From assembly GCA_019113145.1 (NCBI GenBank), contig DXHZ01000023.1, positions 1-46,844 on the forward strand: a DNA stretch of 46,844 nucleotides. Direction: 5' to 3'. The notes beneath the pieces were generated by a model. The model saw only the letters and a program-made list of their open reading frames with translations, was not told the DNA's origin and searched no databases. Both the position numbers and the translations under genes were made by a program. Shown here piece after piece: positions 1 to 8,171 of this stretch. The DNA comes from Candidatus Avanaerovorax faecigallinarum. Lineage in GTDB: Bacteria; Bacillota; Clostridia; Peptostreptococcales; Anaerovoracaceae. The stretch's first letter is position 1. Every line of letters starts with the position of its first letter.

Positions 1-52
1 CGACAAACAGCGGCCTACTCAGTTTGTACTGAGATGTAAAATCTTTTTTCAT
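1..52 (-). CDS. 5' end of a minus-strand gene running off the left edge (tentative)
   Basis: Read on the minus strand, an ATG at 50-52 opens a frame that stays open to the left edge, giving 17 residues beginning MKKDFTSQYKLSRPLFV. The lysine-rich start followed by a hydrophobic turn would suit a membrane or exported protein, but too little is present to name a family. The ribosome binding site is poor: only an AGG sits directly before the ATG. The gene would be divergent from the serine hydrolase at 438. A chance open frame is possible. Confidence 0.4.
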   Translation of the reverse strand, partial: MKKDFTSQYKLSRPLFV

Positions 53-437
53 CCTATTATTTTGTGAAAATTACCTATTTTGCAAACGGAAAAGCTGAAA
101 AAACGGGAAATAAAAGGATGAAACGGGATTGTTTTTAAAATAATACATTACTGGAGCCATTGCAACCAGTTTTGCTGAAAAAATGTTGCTGACGTGACGA
201 TATAGAGAAGAAGAGAAGAATATGGCATGACGGCCGAAGGGTTTGAATGGTGTCTGAACAGGTTGAAAATCTCGGGATGAGAGCCTGTTTAAAATCCACC
301 GGAGGAACACTGTGAGCATGATGCCGTTTTTTCTTTCAATGGCACGGGAATTGCTTAAATATATGCCTGATAGATATTGTGGATGAAGCAGACACAAATG
401 TTTGAATATTATGAAATAATGGAGACGGTTAAGCGAT
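53..437. other. Divergent intergenic region, no gene recognised
   Basis: About 385 bases separate the minus-strand start at 52 from the serine hydrolase. The part near 55-190 is AT-rich and is probably where promoters for both directions lie. A weak + strand candidate is TTGCTT at 351-356 and TATTGT at 375-380 with an 18-base spacer. A minus-strand open frame at 71-397 exists but has no family features and no convincing ribosome binding site. I see no RNA gene or strong terminator here. Confidence 0.5.
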
Positions 438-1850
438 ATGAAGTACGACGTTCAGAAATTCGAGCAGTTTTTCAAAAAGAAGTTTGAGGAAAAAGGATAT
501 TCAGGTATGGCGGTTACCATTCGCGGACCGGAAGGAAAGATTTTTGAAAAGGGCTTCGGCAAAAGAAGCATCTCCAGAGATCTGGCTCCGGACGGAGATA
601 CGGTTTTCGGTATCGCTTCGATGAGCAAATCCTTTACCACTCTGGCATGTGCCATTCTGCAGACGGAAGGAAAGCTGAACTTTTCCGATCCTGTCTGTAA
701 GTACTTCCCGGATTTTCATATTCCGGGAACGCCGGACGAATGTGTGACCCTGAGAAATCTGGCAATGCACAATGCCGGCATACCTCCTATTCCTCCTCTG
801 GAATGGTCCATCGCCATGAACAGCGTAGAGGAGGACAGCGAGTGGTACAGAGAGATGCTGAGGACTGCTCCTAACAAGATGGAGACTATTGAAGAAGTCA
901 TCGAATACATTTCCAAAGGAGATTACAGGGTAATCGGAGCACCGGGAGAGTACATGAGTTATTCCAACGAAGGATATGCCGTTCTTTCCTACGTGGTCGA
1001 CAAGGCATCGGGAATGACCCTGGAGGAGTTTCTTAAGAAGAGAATCTTTGAACCACTGGGAATGACCAGAACGGTTCTGGACCTTGACGGTTCGGAAGCG
1101 AGGGAACTTGCCGGTGATAACATGACAAGCCTTTTTGAAAGAGATGACGACGGGAACCTCCTGGAGGATGACAACTGGTCGGTTCTGCCTCCGTTCAGAG
1201 GCTGTGCCTGTGTGAAATCCACATCGTCTGACGTGACCAGATACTACAAGATGCTGTCCGACAGAGGCGTGTGGGAAGGAAAGCAGGTTATACCGGAGGA
1301 AGCCGTTGAAATACTCGTGGGAAGAGAATTTCCGGAAAGGAAGAGGCCGTTTTACTGCTTCGGCCTTGAGAAAAGACTCATAGACGGCAAAGTTGTATGC
1401 GAGCATACGGGAGGACTTCACGGGGTTTCCACCTGCGGAGGCTTTGTTGAAGGCGGATATTCCGCAGCGGTGCTCTGCAACGAAGGAGACCTGGACGTTC
1501 AGGACTTCCAGTGGGTATGTTACAACCTGATTCTCGGTCTGCCTCTGGAGACGACTCATTACTGGGCGGAACCTTCGGGTAAAGAGTTCAGCAGTCCGGG
1601 AATGCTTTTCGGAGACTTCTGCTCCCAGGAAGGAATGCCTGCGCATTTCATTGTGACCATGGAGGACGGTAAGCTCAAAGCCGATCTCGGATGGGTAAAG
1701 ACGGAGCTGAAGTACTGCTACGGCAGCGTGTTTGCGGCCTACGACGAAGAGACGGGAAGAAGAGTCAGAGTAGTTGAATTCTACATAAGAGACGGCCGCG
1801 CGTGGGGCGTGCTGTGCGGAAACAGAATTTACCAGAGAGTGGAGGAGTAA
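438..1850 (+). CDS. Serine hydrolase, beta-lactamase (class C / S12) fold
   Basis: The 470-residue protein belongs to the penicillin-binding-protein-like serine hydrolases, which include D-aminopeptidases, esterases and DD-peptidases. The three active-site elements are visible: SxxK at S61-K64 (SMSK), the Tyr triad YSN at 175-177, and HTG at 323-325 in place of KTG. The catalytic fold ends near residue 370 and about 100 residues follow as a C-terminal domain, as in several family members. No signal peptide or membrane anchor is seen, so it should act in the cytoplasm, which argues against a cell-wall beta-lactamase. It lies about 50 bases before a peptide-type ABC importer on the same strand, so hydrolysis of an imported peptide or amide is a reasonable inference. 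The exact substrate cannot be read from sequence. The ribosome binding site (GGAG at 421-424) is rather distant. Confidence 0.85.
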   Translation: MKYDVQKFEQFFKKKFEEKGYSGMAVTIRGPEGKIFEKGFGKRSISRDLAPDGDTVFGIASMSKSFTTLACAILQTEGKLNFSDPVCKYFPDFHIPGTPDECVTLRNLAMHNAGIPPIPPLEWSIAMNSVEEDSEWYREMLRTAPNKMETIEEVIEYISKGDYRVIGAPGEYMSYSNEGYAVLSYVVDKASGMTLEEFLKKRIFEPLGMTRTVLDLDGSEARELAGDNMTSLFERDDDGNLLEDDNWSVLPPFRGCACVKSTSSDVTRYYKMLSDRGVWEGKQVIPEEAVEILVGREFPERKRPFYCFGLEKRLIDGKVVCEHTGGLHGVSTCGGFVEGGYSAAVLCNEGDLDVQDFQWVCYNLILGLPLETTHYWAEPSGKEFSSPGMLFGDFCSQEGMPAHFIVTMEDGKLKADLGWVKTELKYCYGSVFAAYDEETGRRVRVVEFYIRDGRAWGVLCGNRIYQRVEE

Positions 1851-1890
1851 AGACGTCCAATCTCTGATAAATGATAGAGCATACTGAAGA

Positions 1891-1896
1891 AGGGAG
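1891..1896 (+). promoter_or_regulatory. Ribosome binding site that decides an ATT start
   Basis: AGGGAG at 1891-1896 sits 6 bases before ATT at 1903 and 3 bases before ATT at 1900. It is about 60 bases from the GTG at 1957, too far to serve it. Together with the conserved family N-terminus encoded from about 1909, it points to a rare ATT/ATC initiation codon. Confidence 0.55.
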
Positions 1897-1902
1897 ACGA
1901 TT

Positions 1903-2844
1903 ATTATCAGAAGTTATGTAATCAAGAGGCTCGTACAGGGTATTCTCCTGGTAATCGTGGTATCATTTCTGGTTTTCAGCCTGATGTACATGATGCCCGG
2001 AGACCCTATCGACATGGTGGTAGACCGTAAGGTCTCCCAGGAAAAGAAAGCTGAGATTGCTCACGAAATGGGCTATGACCAGCCGTTCCTGACCCAGTAC
2101 AAGAACTGGGTGGACGACACCATACACGGTGATTTTGGTACTTCTACCAGATATAAGACCGACGTATGGGGTCTGATGAAAGAAAGAATTCCGTACAGCC
2201 TTCAGCTTTGCGGATGGTCGCTGATTTTCGAGCTTATAATAGCTCTTCCGCTGGGACTTTTATGTGCCATTAAGAAGGATACGCTGTTCGACCGGTTCAC
2301 GGTAAACTTCTCGTTGTTTTTGACGGCAGTACCGGGATTCTGGCTGGGAGCGCTGTTCATAATAATATTCGCGGTGGAGCTGGGATGGTTCCCGATAAGC
2401 GGATACGCGGGGCCGGAGTACTTCGTACTGCCGATAGCCACATGTGTACTTACCGGTATGGGAGGAACCCTCCGTATTACAAAATCTGAAGTACTCGACG
2501 TAATAAACGAAAAATACGTAACGACAGCTTACGCCAAGGGACTTCCTAAGAGAACGGTAATGATAAAGCACGTTCTCAGAAATTCCCTGATTCTGGTAAC
2601 CACACTGGTGTTCATGTCAATTCCATGGCTCATATCCGGAGCGGTTATCATCGAGAAGGTATTCGGACTTCCTGGAATGGGAAATCTCCTTCTTAACTCC
2701 ATTACCGTACAGGATATGCCGGTAGTTCAGGCGGTACTGCTTCTCATAGCAATTCTGACGGTATTATGCAACCTTGCAAGCGATCTGATTATGGGTGTTC
2801 TCGACCCTAGAATCAGACTTTCTATGGCAGGAGGTGACAACTAA
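1903..2844 (+). CDS. ABC importer permease, DppB/OppB type (probable ATT start)
   Basis: Inner-membrane subunit of a peptide/nickel-class ABC importer, about 313 residues. The family N-terminus is visible: a basic stretch (RSYVIKRLVQ) followed by the first membrane helix and the PGDP motif. The EAA-type loop with G near residues 200-220 and several membrane helices follow. The only conventional start codon is GTG at 1957, but that would remove the basic segment and half of helix 1. Going upstream to the stop at 1885 there is no ATG, GTG or TTG. The AGGGAG at 1891-1896 is spaced for ATT at 1903 (or ATT at 1900, ATC at 1906), so I place the start there. It heads a tight operon; the next permease begins 1 base after its stop. 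Confidence 0.85.
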   Translation: MIRSYVIKRLVQGILLVIVVSFLVFSLMYMMPGDPIDMVVDRKVSQEKKAEIAHEMGYDQPFLTQYKNWVDDTIHGDFGTSTRYKTDVWGLMKERIPYSLQLCGWSLIFELIIALPLGLLCAIKKDTLFDRFTVNFSLFLTAVPGFWLGALFIIIFAVELGWFPISGYAGPEYFVLPIATCVLTGMGGTLRITKSEVLDVINEKYVTTAYAKGLPKRTVMIKHVLRNSLILVTTLVFMSIPWLISGAVIIEKVFGLPGMGNLLLNSITVQDMPVVQAVLLLIAILTVLCNLASDLIMGVLDPRIRLSMAGGDN

Positions 2845-2845
2845 A

Positions 2846-3739
2846 ATGAGTACAAATACGGCAGCTGCAAAAGGTCCTTCCATAGACAGCAAGACTAAGA
2901 GAAAGCTCAAGGAAACAGCTTATGCGTGCTGGAAGAATAAGAACTTCATGATAGGTTTCTTCATTCTCCTGAGCGTAATACTCGTCGCTATATTTGCGGA
3001 TTTCCTCGCACCATACGCCTACACTGAACAGAGCGTCGGCGGAAGACTCGAGGCTCCGAGCGCAGACTTCTGGTTCGGAACCGACCAGCTTGGAAGAGAC
3101 GTTTTCTCCAGAACAATATACGGTTCCAGAATAGCTCTCTGGGTTGCATTCCTGGGAGGTATCATCCAGCTGGCAATAGGTATCGTAGTAGGACTGGCTT
3201 CCGGTTATTTCGGAAAGTGGACAGACAGAGTTCTGTCGTTCCTTACTGACCTGACATGGATTATACCGGGAACAATCCTTGCTCTTGCAGTAGTTACAAT
3301 CATCGGTAAAGGTCTGACAAACACCGTAATCGCTATTTCCTTTGTAGCATGGGCAGGATATGCGCGTCCGGTAAGAGCAAAGACCATGTCCCTGAAGCAC
3401 ATGGCATTCCTTGAAACAGGTAAGGCATTCGGAGAATCCAACTTCTCCCTCATGGCAAGATACATACTGCCGAACGTAATTCCGTCACTGGTGGTAATGG
3501 TATCCCTGAATCTTCCTGGAACCATAATGTCCACCACGACACTGTCCTTCCTGGGACTCGGTTCTCAGCCGCCTTCACCTGACTGGGGACTTGCAATATC
3601 CGACGGACTTTCCAACATAACCAGAGCTCCTTGGCTCAGCCTTTTCCCGGGCATTGCACTTGTATATACTACATTCGGATTTAACCTCATAGGCGAAGGT
3701 CTCAGAGATCTCCTTGACCCGCATATGAAGTCACAGTAG
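2846..3739 (+). CDS. ABC importer permease, DppC/OppC type
   Basis: Second membrane subunit of the importer, 297 residues. It has the extended N-terminal cytoplasmic segment typical of the C-type permease, a first membrane helix near residues 33-53, a periplasmic stretch with the family pattern HPFGTDQLGRD-like (here WFGTDQLGRDVFSR), then further helices and the coupling loop (GKAFGESN...). The C-terminus PHMKSQ is also family-like. I chose ATG 2846 because GGAGGTG at 2830-2836 precedes it; an open frame extends upstream to 2795 inside the previous gene but lacks a ribosome binding site there. It overlaps the control region of the preceding permease gene, indicating translational coupling. 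Partner of the DppB-type permease and the two ATPases that follow. Confidence 0.92.
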   Translation: MSTNTAAAKGPSIDSKTKRKLKETAYACWKNKNFMIGFFILLSVILVAIFADFLAPYAYTEQSVGGRLEAPSADFWFGTDQLGRDVFSRTIYGSRIALWVAFLGGIIQLAIGIVVGLASGYFGKWTDRVLSFLTDLTWIIPGTILALAVVTIIGKGLTNTVIAISFVAWAGYARPVRAKTMSLKHMAFLETGKAFGESNFSLMARYILPNVIPSLVVMVSLNLPGTIMSTTTLSFLGLGSQPPSPDWGLAISDGLSNITRAPWLSLFPGIALVYTTFGFNLIGEGLRDLLDPHMKSQ

Positions 3740-3753
3740 AAAGGAGTGCGAAT

Positions 3754-4728
3754 ATGAGCGAAGAACTGCTTAGATTAGAAAATCTGTCAATAGATTATAA
3801 AGTAAAAGAGGGCTACCTTTCTGCTGTAAAGGATGTAAATTTCTCCATCAATAAAGGCGAGATTTTCGCCGTGGTAGGAGAATCCGGATGCGGAAAGTCC
3901 ACAGTGGCTCACAGCATAATGAATCTTCTTCCGGGAGGGAACGAGACGATTACCGGAAAGGTCATCTTCAAGGGCAGAGATCTGAGAGAAGTGACCGAAA
4001 AGGAGATGGAGAAGATCAGAGGTAAGGAAATCGGAATGATTTTCCAGAACCCGCTGGATTCTCTGAACCCTGTATACACCGTAGGAAGTCAGGTGGCGGA
4101 AGCTATAGAGCTTGACAAGGTGGATAAACAGGAAGCATGGAACAGAGTAATAGAACTGTTTAAGGACGTAAAGATGCCGGATGCAGAGGAAAGAGCAAAG
4201 AGCTTCCCTCACGAGCTTTCCGGAGGTATGCGTCAGCGTGTAATGATAGCAATGATGATTTCGAGAAATCCGGAGCTTCTGATTGCCGATGAGCCTACCA
4301 CGGCTCTTGACGTAACCATCGAGGCTCAGATTCTGGCAATCATCAAGGAACTGAAGGAACAGTTCAATACCGCGGTAATGCTCATTACACATAACTTCGG
4401 TCTCGTAGCTGAAGTTGCGGATAAAATCGGTGTAATGTACGCAGGAGAGATGGTGGAAACAGGCGACGTATTTGAGATTTTCAAGAACCCTGTTCACCCT
4501 TACACCAGACTCCTCATGGCCGCCCTTCCAAGAAAGACGAAGAATGAAGGAAGACTTCAGACTATTGAAGGCAACGTACCAAGAATCACCGAAAAGAAGC
4601 CGGGCTGCCGCTTTGCAAACAGATGTCCGTACGCAACGGAGAAATGTAAGACAGAAGATCCTCCTATGACAATGGTGGGAGAGGATCACATGGTAAGATG
4701 TCACGAAATAGGAAAGGAGGAAAAGTAA
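3754..4728 (+). CDS. ABC importer ATPase, DppD/OppD type
   Basis: First nucleotide-binding subunit of the peptide-type importer, 324 residues. Visible motifs: Walker A GESGCGKST at 42-50, signature LSGGMRQRV, Walker B LLIADEPTTALD and the switch His in ITHN. The C-terminal oligopeptide-transporter extension contains four cysteines (GCRF, RCPYATEKC, VRCHE), a pattern that in homologues can hold an iron-sulfur cluster. Spacing of 14 bases from the permease and 1 base to the next ATPase shows a single transcription unit. Substrate is not decided by this subunit; di-/oligopeptides or nickel are the family options. Confidence 0.93.
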   Translation: MSEELLRLENLSIDYKVKEGYLSAVKDVNFSINKGEIFAVVGESGCGKSTVAHSIMNLLPGGNETITGKVIFKGRDLREVTEKEMEKIRGKEIGMIFQNPLDSLNPVYTVGSQVAEAIELDKVDKQEAWNRVIELFKDVKMPDAEERAKSFPHELSGGMRQRVMIAMMISRNPELLIADEPTTALDVTIEAQILAIIKELKEQFNTAVMLITHNFGLVAEVADKIGVMYAGEMVETGDVFEIFKNPVHPYTRLLMAALPRKTKNEGRLQTIEGNVPRITEKKPGCRFANRCPYATEKCKTEDPPMTMVGEDHMVRCHEIGKEEK

Positions 4729-4729
4729 C

Positions 4730-5707
4730 ATGGAAGAAAGAGCTATGATAGAACTTGACGGACTGAAGAAGTACTTTTCCATCTCCAAGGGTCTCGTAAA
4801 GAAGACGAAGAGCTATGTAAAGGCAGTTGATGACATCACCATGACCATAAATGAAGGTGAAATTGTCGGACTGGTAGGAGAATCAGGAAGCGGAAAGACC
4901 ACTCTTGCACGTACCCTTCTCTCCCTGACGAAGATGACCGGAGGAGATGTCTACATCGATGGCGTAAACCTTGCGAAGGCCACCAGAGCCGATATGAAGA
5001 AGCTTCATACCGACATAGCGGTAGTATTCCAGGATCCTGCTTCCAATCTGAACCCGAGACAGACAGTGGAAAGCTCCATTATGAGACCTATGATAGTTCA
5101 CGGTGCGTCAAAGGCAGAGGCAAGACAGAAAGCAAAGGAAGTACTCGACCTGGTAAAGATGGACGAAAGGTATCTGGACAGCTATCCTCATCAGCTTTCC
5201 GGAGGACAGCTCCAGAGAATAGCTATAGCCAGAGCCCTTGCGCTGAATCCTAAGATTATGATTCTGGACGAGCCTACATCGGCGCTGGATATTTCCGTAC
5301 AGGCGCAGATTCTCAATCTGCTTCTCGACCTGCAGGAAACGCTCCACCTGACTTATCTGGTAATAACTCACGACCTTAACGTTATAAAGTATCTCAGCGA
5401 TAAGATTGCGGTAATGTACCTTGGCAAGCTGGTTGAGTTCGGACCGACGGCTGAAGTTTCAAATAACCCTAAGCACCCTTATACGTGGGGACTTATGAGT
5501 TCCGCACCTATTCTGGACCCTACTCTCAGAGACAGAGAAAAGCAGCTTCTGTCAGGAGATCCGGGAAGCCTGATAAAGATAGGCGCCGGCTGCAGGTTCT
5601 GTGACAGATGTCAGTATGCTACCGAGGAATGTAAGAATTCCCAGCCGGAAACGGAGGAGGTATCCCCGGGTCATCAGGTTGCATGTTACCACCCATTACA
5701 CATATAG
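4730..5707 (+). CDS. ABC importer ATPase, DppF/OppF type
   Basis: Second nucleotide-binding subunit, 325 residues, forming a heterodimer with the preceding ATPase. Walker A GESGSGKTT is at 50-58, the signature is LSGGQLQRIAIARAL, Walker B is IMILDEPTSALD, and the switch His is in ITHD. The same Cys-containing C-terminal extension is present (GCRFCDRCQYATEEC). AGGAGG about 10 bases upstream supports ATG 4730; the internal ATG at 4745 would also keep the whole domain. The gene is followed by an intercistronic stem-loop and the receptor gene. Confidence 0.93.
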   Translation: MEERAMIELDGLKKYFSISKGLVKKTKSYVKAVDDITMTINEGEIVGLVGESGSGKTTLARTLLSLTKMTGGDVYIDGVNLAKATRADMKKLHTDIAVVFQDPASNLNPRQTVESSIMRPMIVHGASKAEARQKAKEVLDLVKMDERYLDSYPHQLSGGQLQRIAIARALALNPKIMILDEPTSALDISVQAQILNLLLDLQETLHLTYLVITHDLNVIKYLSDKIAVMYLGKLVEFGPTAEVSNNPKHPYTWGLMSSAPILDPTLRDREKQLLSGDPGSLIKIGAGCRFCDRCQYATEECKNSQPETEEVSPGHQVACYHPLHI

Positions 5708-5731
5708 TAACAGTATGCGGACAGATTCGCT

Positions 5732-5758
5732 TCAGGCAGAGCGTCAGCGCCTGCCTGA
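5732..5758 (+). other. Intercistronic stem-loop between ATPase and receptor genes
   Basis: TCAGGCAG at 5732-5739 pairs with CTGCCTGA at 5751-5758. An inner GCG/CGC pair extends the stem to about 11 bp around one bulged A and a four-base loop. No T-run follows, so it is more likely an mRNA stability or processing element than an intrinsic terminator. Such a stem could let the receptor be made in excess over the membrane parts. Confidence 0.5.
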
Positions 5759-5790
5759 GGGGAAGTTCGCAGAAAACATTTAACGCCGTA

Positions 5791-5808
5791 TTGTAAAACA
5801 TTTTACAA
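5791..5808. promoter_or_regulatory. 18-bp palindrome resembling a Rex operator
   Basis: TTGTAAAACATTTTACAA is a perfect inverted repeat, extended by A at 5790 and T at 5809. The published Rex operator pattern is TTGTGAA-N4-TTCACAA, with TTGTTAA-type variants in clostridia. This site keeps TTGT, AA, TT and ACAA with the right length and differs only at the symmetric position 5. A rex gene is present at 28750. It lies about 40 bases before the receptor start at 5848. AT-rich hairpins can arise without being operators, so this is a candidate only. Confidence 0.4.
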
Positions 5809-5847
5809 TAAATTAAAGAACTTCAAATTTGATTGGAGGAGGAAGAA

Positions 5848-7413
5848 ATGAAAAAGAAATTATTGACCCTCGGCCTCATTGCAGCCATGACATTCTCAAT
5901 GGCAGCATGCGGAGGCGGCGGCGATGAGGCGGCAGATCCTGCTGAGAAGACAGAATTTGTCATGACCGACAGCGAATGGTACGGAATCGATACCATGCAG
6001 CTTGACTCCACAAGCACCGGTACTGCTCTGATCGCTGAGCCTATGTTCAGCTGGGACGAGGAGAACGGAACTCTTACTGACAACATCTGTACAGACTGGA
6101 CAGTAAGCGAAGACGGTCTTACCGTTACTTTCAACGTTCCTGAGGGAATGACATTCTCCACAGGAGAAACTCTCGATGCAGGCGACGTAGTTGCATCCAT
6201 CCAGCACGGACTCGATTCGTCCCCGTATGCTGACGGATACTCCAACATCGAAAGCATGGACTATGAAGGAAACACTGTAACCCTTCATCTGAGCCACTTC
6301 ACTTCCGACATGATGTACTATTTCAGCTCCGGATTCCTTACCATCATTGACAGCGGTGAGCTGGAGTCCATGTCCAACGAAGAACTCATGTGGGGAGCAC
6401 ATCCTTACGGACCTTACTACATCGCAAACCCTGAAGACTATGTATCCGGTTCAGAGCTCACTCTTACCAGATTCGACGACTTCAAGTGCGAGAACCCTGA
6501 GGTAGAGAACCACGGACCTATGGCATTCGAAACCATCAGACTCAGATTCAACGTAGAAGAGTTCACTGAGATTGAAGAGCTGAAGAACGGTACCATCGAT
6601 ATGCTGGGAACTGTAACTGCAGACGGCAAGATGGAGCTTGAAGGTGCAGAGGGAATAACTCTTGAAGAGGCTACTTACCCAAGCATCTACTACTGCGAAC
6701 TCAACACTGACTCCCCTGTATTCTCCGACATCAATGTAAGAAAGGCATTCGCTCTTGCACTTGACAGAGAAGGATGGGTTGACATCGTAGACGGAACCAT
6801 TACTCCTGCATACTCCATGATCTTTGACACTATGCAGAACTTCAATCAGGATGCAAAGGACTACTTTGAAGAAAATCTCGCAAACGACGTTGATGAAGCA
6901 AACAAGCTTCTCGACGAGGCCGGATGGGAGATGAGCGACGACGGATTCCGTTACAAGGACGGAGAAAAGCTTGCATTCACATGGTATGCATGGACTGACG
7001 ACACTGCAATCGCTGAAAGAATGGCTGAACAGCTTTCAGCAGTTGGATTCGAAATGAGCATCGAAGCTATCGACTGGAACTACGTATATGAGAACATCAA
7101 CAGCGATGACTATGACGCAGGTATCGAATATCTGTCATGGGCAGAGCCTATCCTCATCTTCAACAGCTGCTACTATGACCAGAACGCACCTGGAAACAAC
7201 GATGAGTATCGTGAAATGGTAGCTAAGACGGCTGCAACTATCGACGGTGAGGAAAGAACTGAGCTGGTTGGCGACGTTCAGATGATGCTGTTCGAAAACG
7301 TTAACATGATTCCGCTGTTCTCCGACCAGAGCTTTATCGCTTACAACTCCGACCTTAAGGGTGTAAACGTACAGCCTGACGGAACTATGGCACTGAATGA
7401 TTTATCATACTAA
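5848..7413 (+). CDS. Peptide/nickel-class solute-binding lipoprotein (SBP family 5)
   Basis: Extracytoplasmic receptor of the preceding ABC importer, 521 residues. A lipoprotein signal is clear: MKKK, a hydrophobic stretch and a lipobox ending MAAC with the acylated Cys at 21, followed by GGGG. The SBP_bac_5 body shows the DNICTDWTVSEDGLTVTF segment (a W-x-S-x-D-G pattern), VRKAFALALDRE and the two-lobe length expected. ATG 5848 has GGAGGAGG at 5835-5842 in the right place; a TTG at 5833 lies inside that site and is not used. A second receptor at 35464 is closely similar along its whole length. The ligand is unknown. Confidence 0.93.
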   Translation: MKKKLLTLGLIAAMTFSMAACGGGGDEAADPAEKTEFVMTDSEWYGIDTMQLDSTSTGTALIAEPMFSWDEENGTLTDNICTDWTVSEDGLTVTFNVPEGMTFSTGETLDAGDVVASIQHGLDSSPYADGYSNIESMDYEGNTVTLHLSHFTSDMMYYFSSGFLTIIDSGELESMSNEELMWGAHPYGPYYIANPEDYVSGSELTLTRFDDFKCENPEVENHGPMAFETIRLRFNVEEFTEIEELKNGTIDMLGTVTADGKMELEGAEGITLEEATYPSIYYCELNTDSPVFSDINVRKAFALALDREGWVDIVDGTITPAYSMIFDTMQNFNQDAKDYFEENLANDVDEANKLLDEAGWEMSDDGFRYKDGEKLAFTWYAWTDDTAIAERMAEQLSAVGFEMSIEAIDWNYVYENINSDDYDAGIEYLSWAEPILIFNSCYYDQNAPGNNDEYREMVAKTAATIDGEERTELVGDVQMMLFENVNMIPLFSDQSFIAYNSDLKGVNVQPDGTMALNDLSY

Positions 7414-7456
7414 TACGGACATATTCCTTATTATCTGTATGCTTTATCTAGTAAAG

Positions 7457-7483
7457 ACCGGGAGCTTTCCGCTTCCGGTTTTT
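7457..7483 (+). terminator. Intrinsic terminator of the peptide importer operon
   Basis: ACCGGGAGC at 7457-7465 pairs with GCTTCCGGT at 7471-7479 (one G-T pair) around a five-base loop, followed by a T-run to 7483. Confidence 0.85.
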
Positions 7484-7486
7484 ACG

Positions 7487-7515
7487 TTGCAATAAAACGT
7501 AAAGTAATGTAAAAT
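7487..7515 (+). promoter_or_regulatory. Sigma-A type promoter for the MBL/HAD/CYTH genes
   Basis: TTGCAA at 7487-7492 and TAAAAT at 7510-7515 are separated by exactly 17 bases. It begins just after the preceding terminator and about 50 bases before the metallo-hydrolase. A short stem (TCCGCC/GGCGGA) lies in the leader near 7528-7548. Confidence 0.55.
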
Positions 7516-7565
7516 ATGCTTATCTGTTCCGCCGGGGGAAGGCGGACGGAAAAGAAGGAAGACCC

Positions 7566-8168
7566 ATGAAGATAAAGCGTTTTACAGGCGGAAACCTTAA
7601 GAGCAACGGCTATGTTATATATGTAAAGCCGAAGGGGGACTGCTACATTATAGATCCGGGATATAACCACAGAGTGTTTGCGGATTTTGTCAGAGAGAAC
7701 GGACTTAAGGCTAAAGGAATAATACTGACCCACCTTCACCACGACCACACGGGAGCTTCGGATGCCGCGGCGGACGTGCTGGGATGTCCCGTGTACATGC
7801 ATGAAGCGGATGCGGCGGTATACCGGGGAAGAGTGGATTTGACCCTGACGGACGGAGACGTTCTTGAACTTGAGGGTGAAGAACTTAAAATACTGAACAC
7901 TCCCGGCCACACTGAAGGCAGCATATGCGTCATGAGTGAGAGGAGCAGGGTCTGCTTCACGGGAGATACGGTTTTTGATACGGATCTGGGAAGAACCGAC
8001 CTTGAGGGAGGAAGCGAAGAAAAGATGGAGGCCTCCATAAGAGATGTTGTCGATAAATGGGATAACGACATACATATATACCCGGGTCACGACGACGGAT
8101 GCACCATGAAGCAGGTGAGGAAGTACAATACGGAATTTATCGCCATTACGGAAGGAAGGAACAGATAA
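7566..8168 (+). CDS. Metallo-beta-lactamase-fold hydrolase (glyoxalase II-like)
   Basis: A 200-residue single-domain cytosolic metalloenzyme. The HxHxDH zinc motif is at H56-H58-D60-H61 (THLHHDHTG). Further ligands are in TPGHTEGS, the bridging Asp of GDTVFD and the final His of YPGHDDG. The compact size and order match the small glyoxalase II-like group (YcbL type), which hydrolyse thioesters such as S-lactoylglutathione or related substrates. The physiological substrate in an organism probably without glutathione is unknown. It is 3 bases before the HAD phosphatase gene, so the two are co-transcribed. Confidence 0.85.
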   Translation: MKIKRFTGGNLKSNGYVIYVKPKGDCYIIDPGYNHRVFADFVRENGLKAKGIILTHLHHDHTGASDAAADVLGCPVYMHEADAAVYRGRVDLTLTDGDVLELEGEELKILNTPGHTEGSICVMSERSRVCFTGDTVFDTDLGRTDLEGGSEEKMEASIRDVVDKWDNDIHIYPGHDDGCTMKQVRKYNTEFIAITEGRNR

Positions 8169-8171
8169 AAA

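Noticed and set aside
62..72. Rex half-site TTGTGAAAATT near the left-edge gene
   Set aside because: Only the left half of the operator is present; the right half (TTCACAA) is absent.
71..397. A 108-residue minus-strand frame in the left intergenic region
   Set aside because: No binding site, odd composition and no family pattern. It may overlap real promoters.
501..1646. A 381-residue open frame antisense to the serine hydrolase
   Set aside because: No recognisable motif; the sense gene has all three catalytic motifs.
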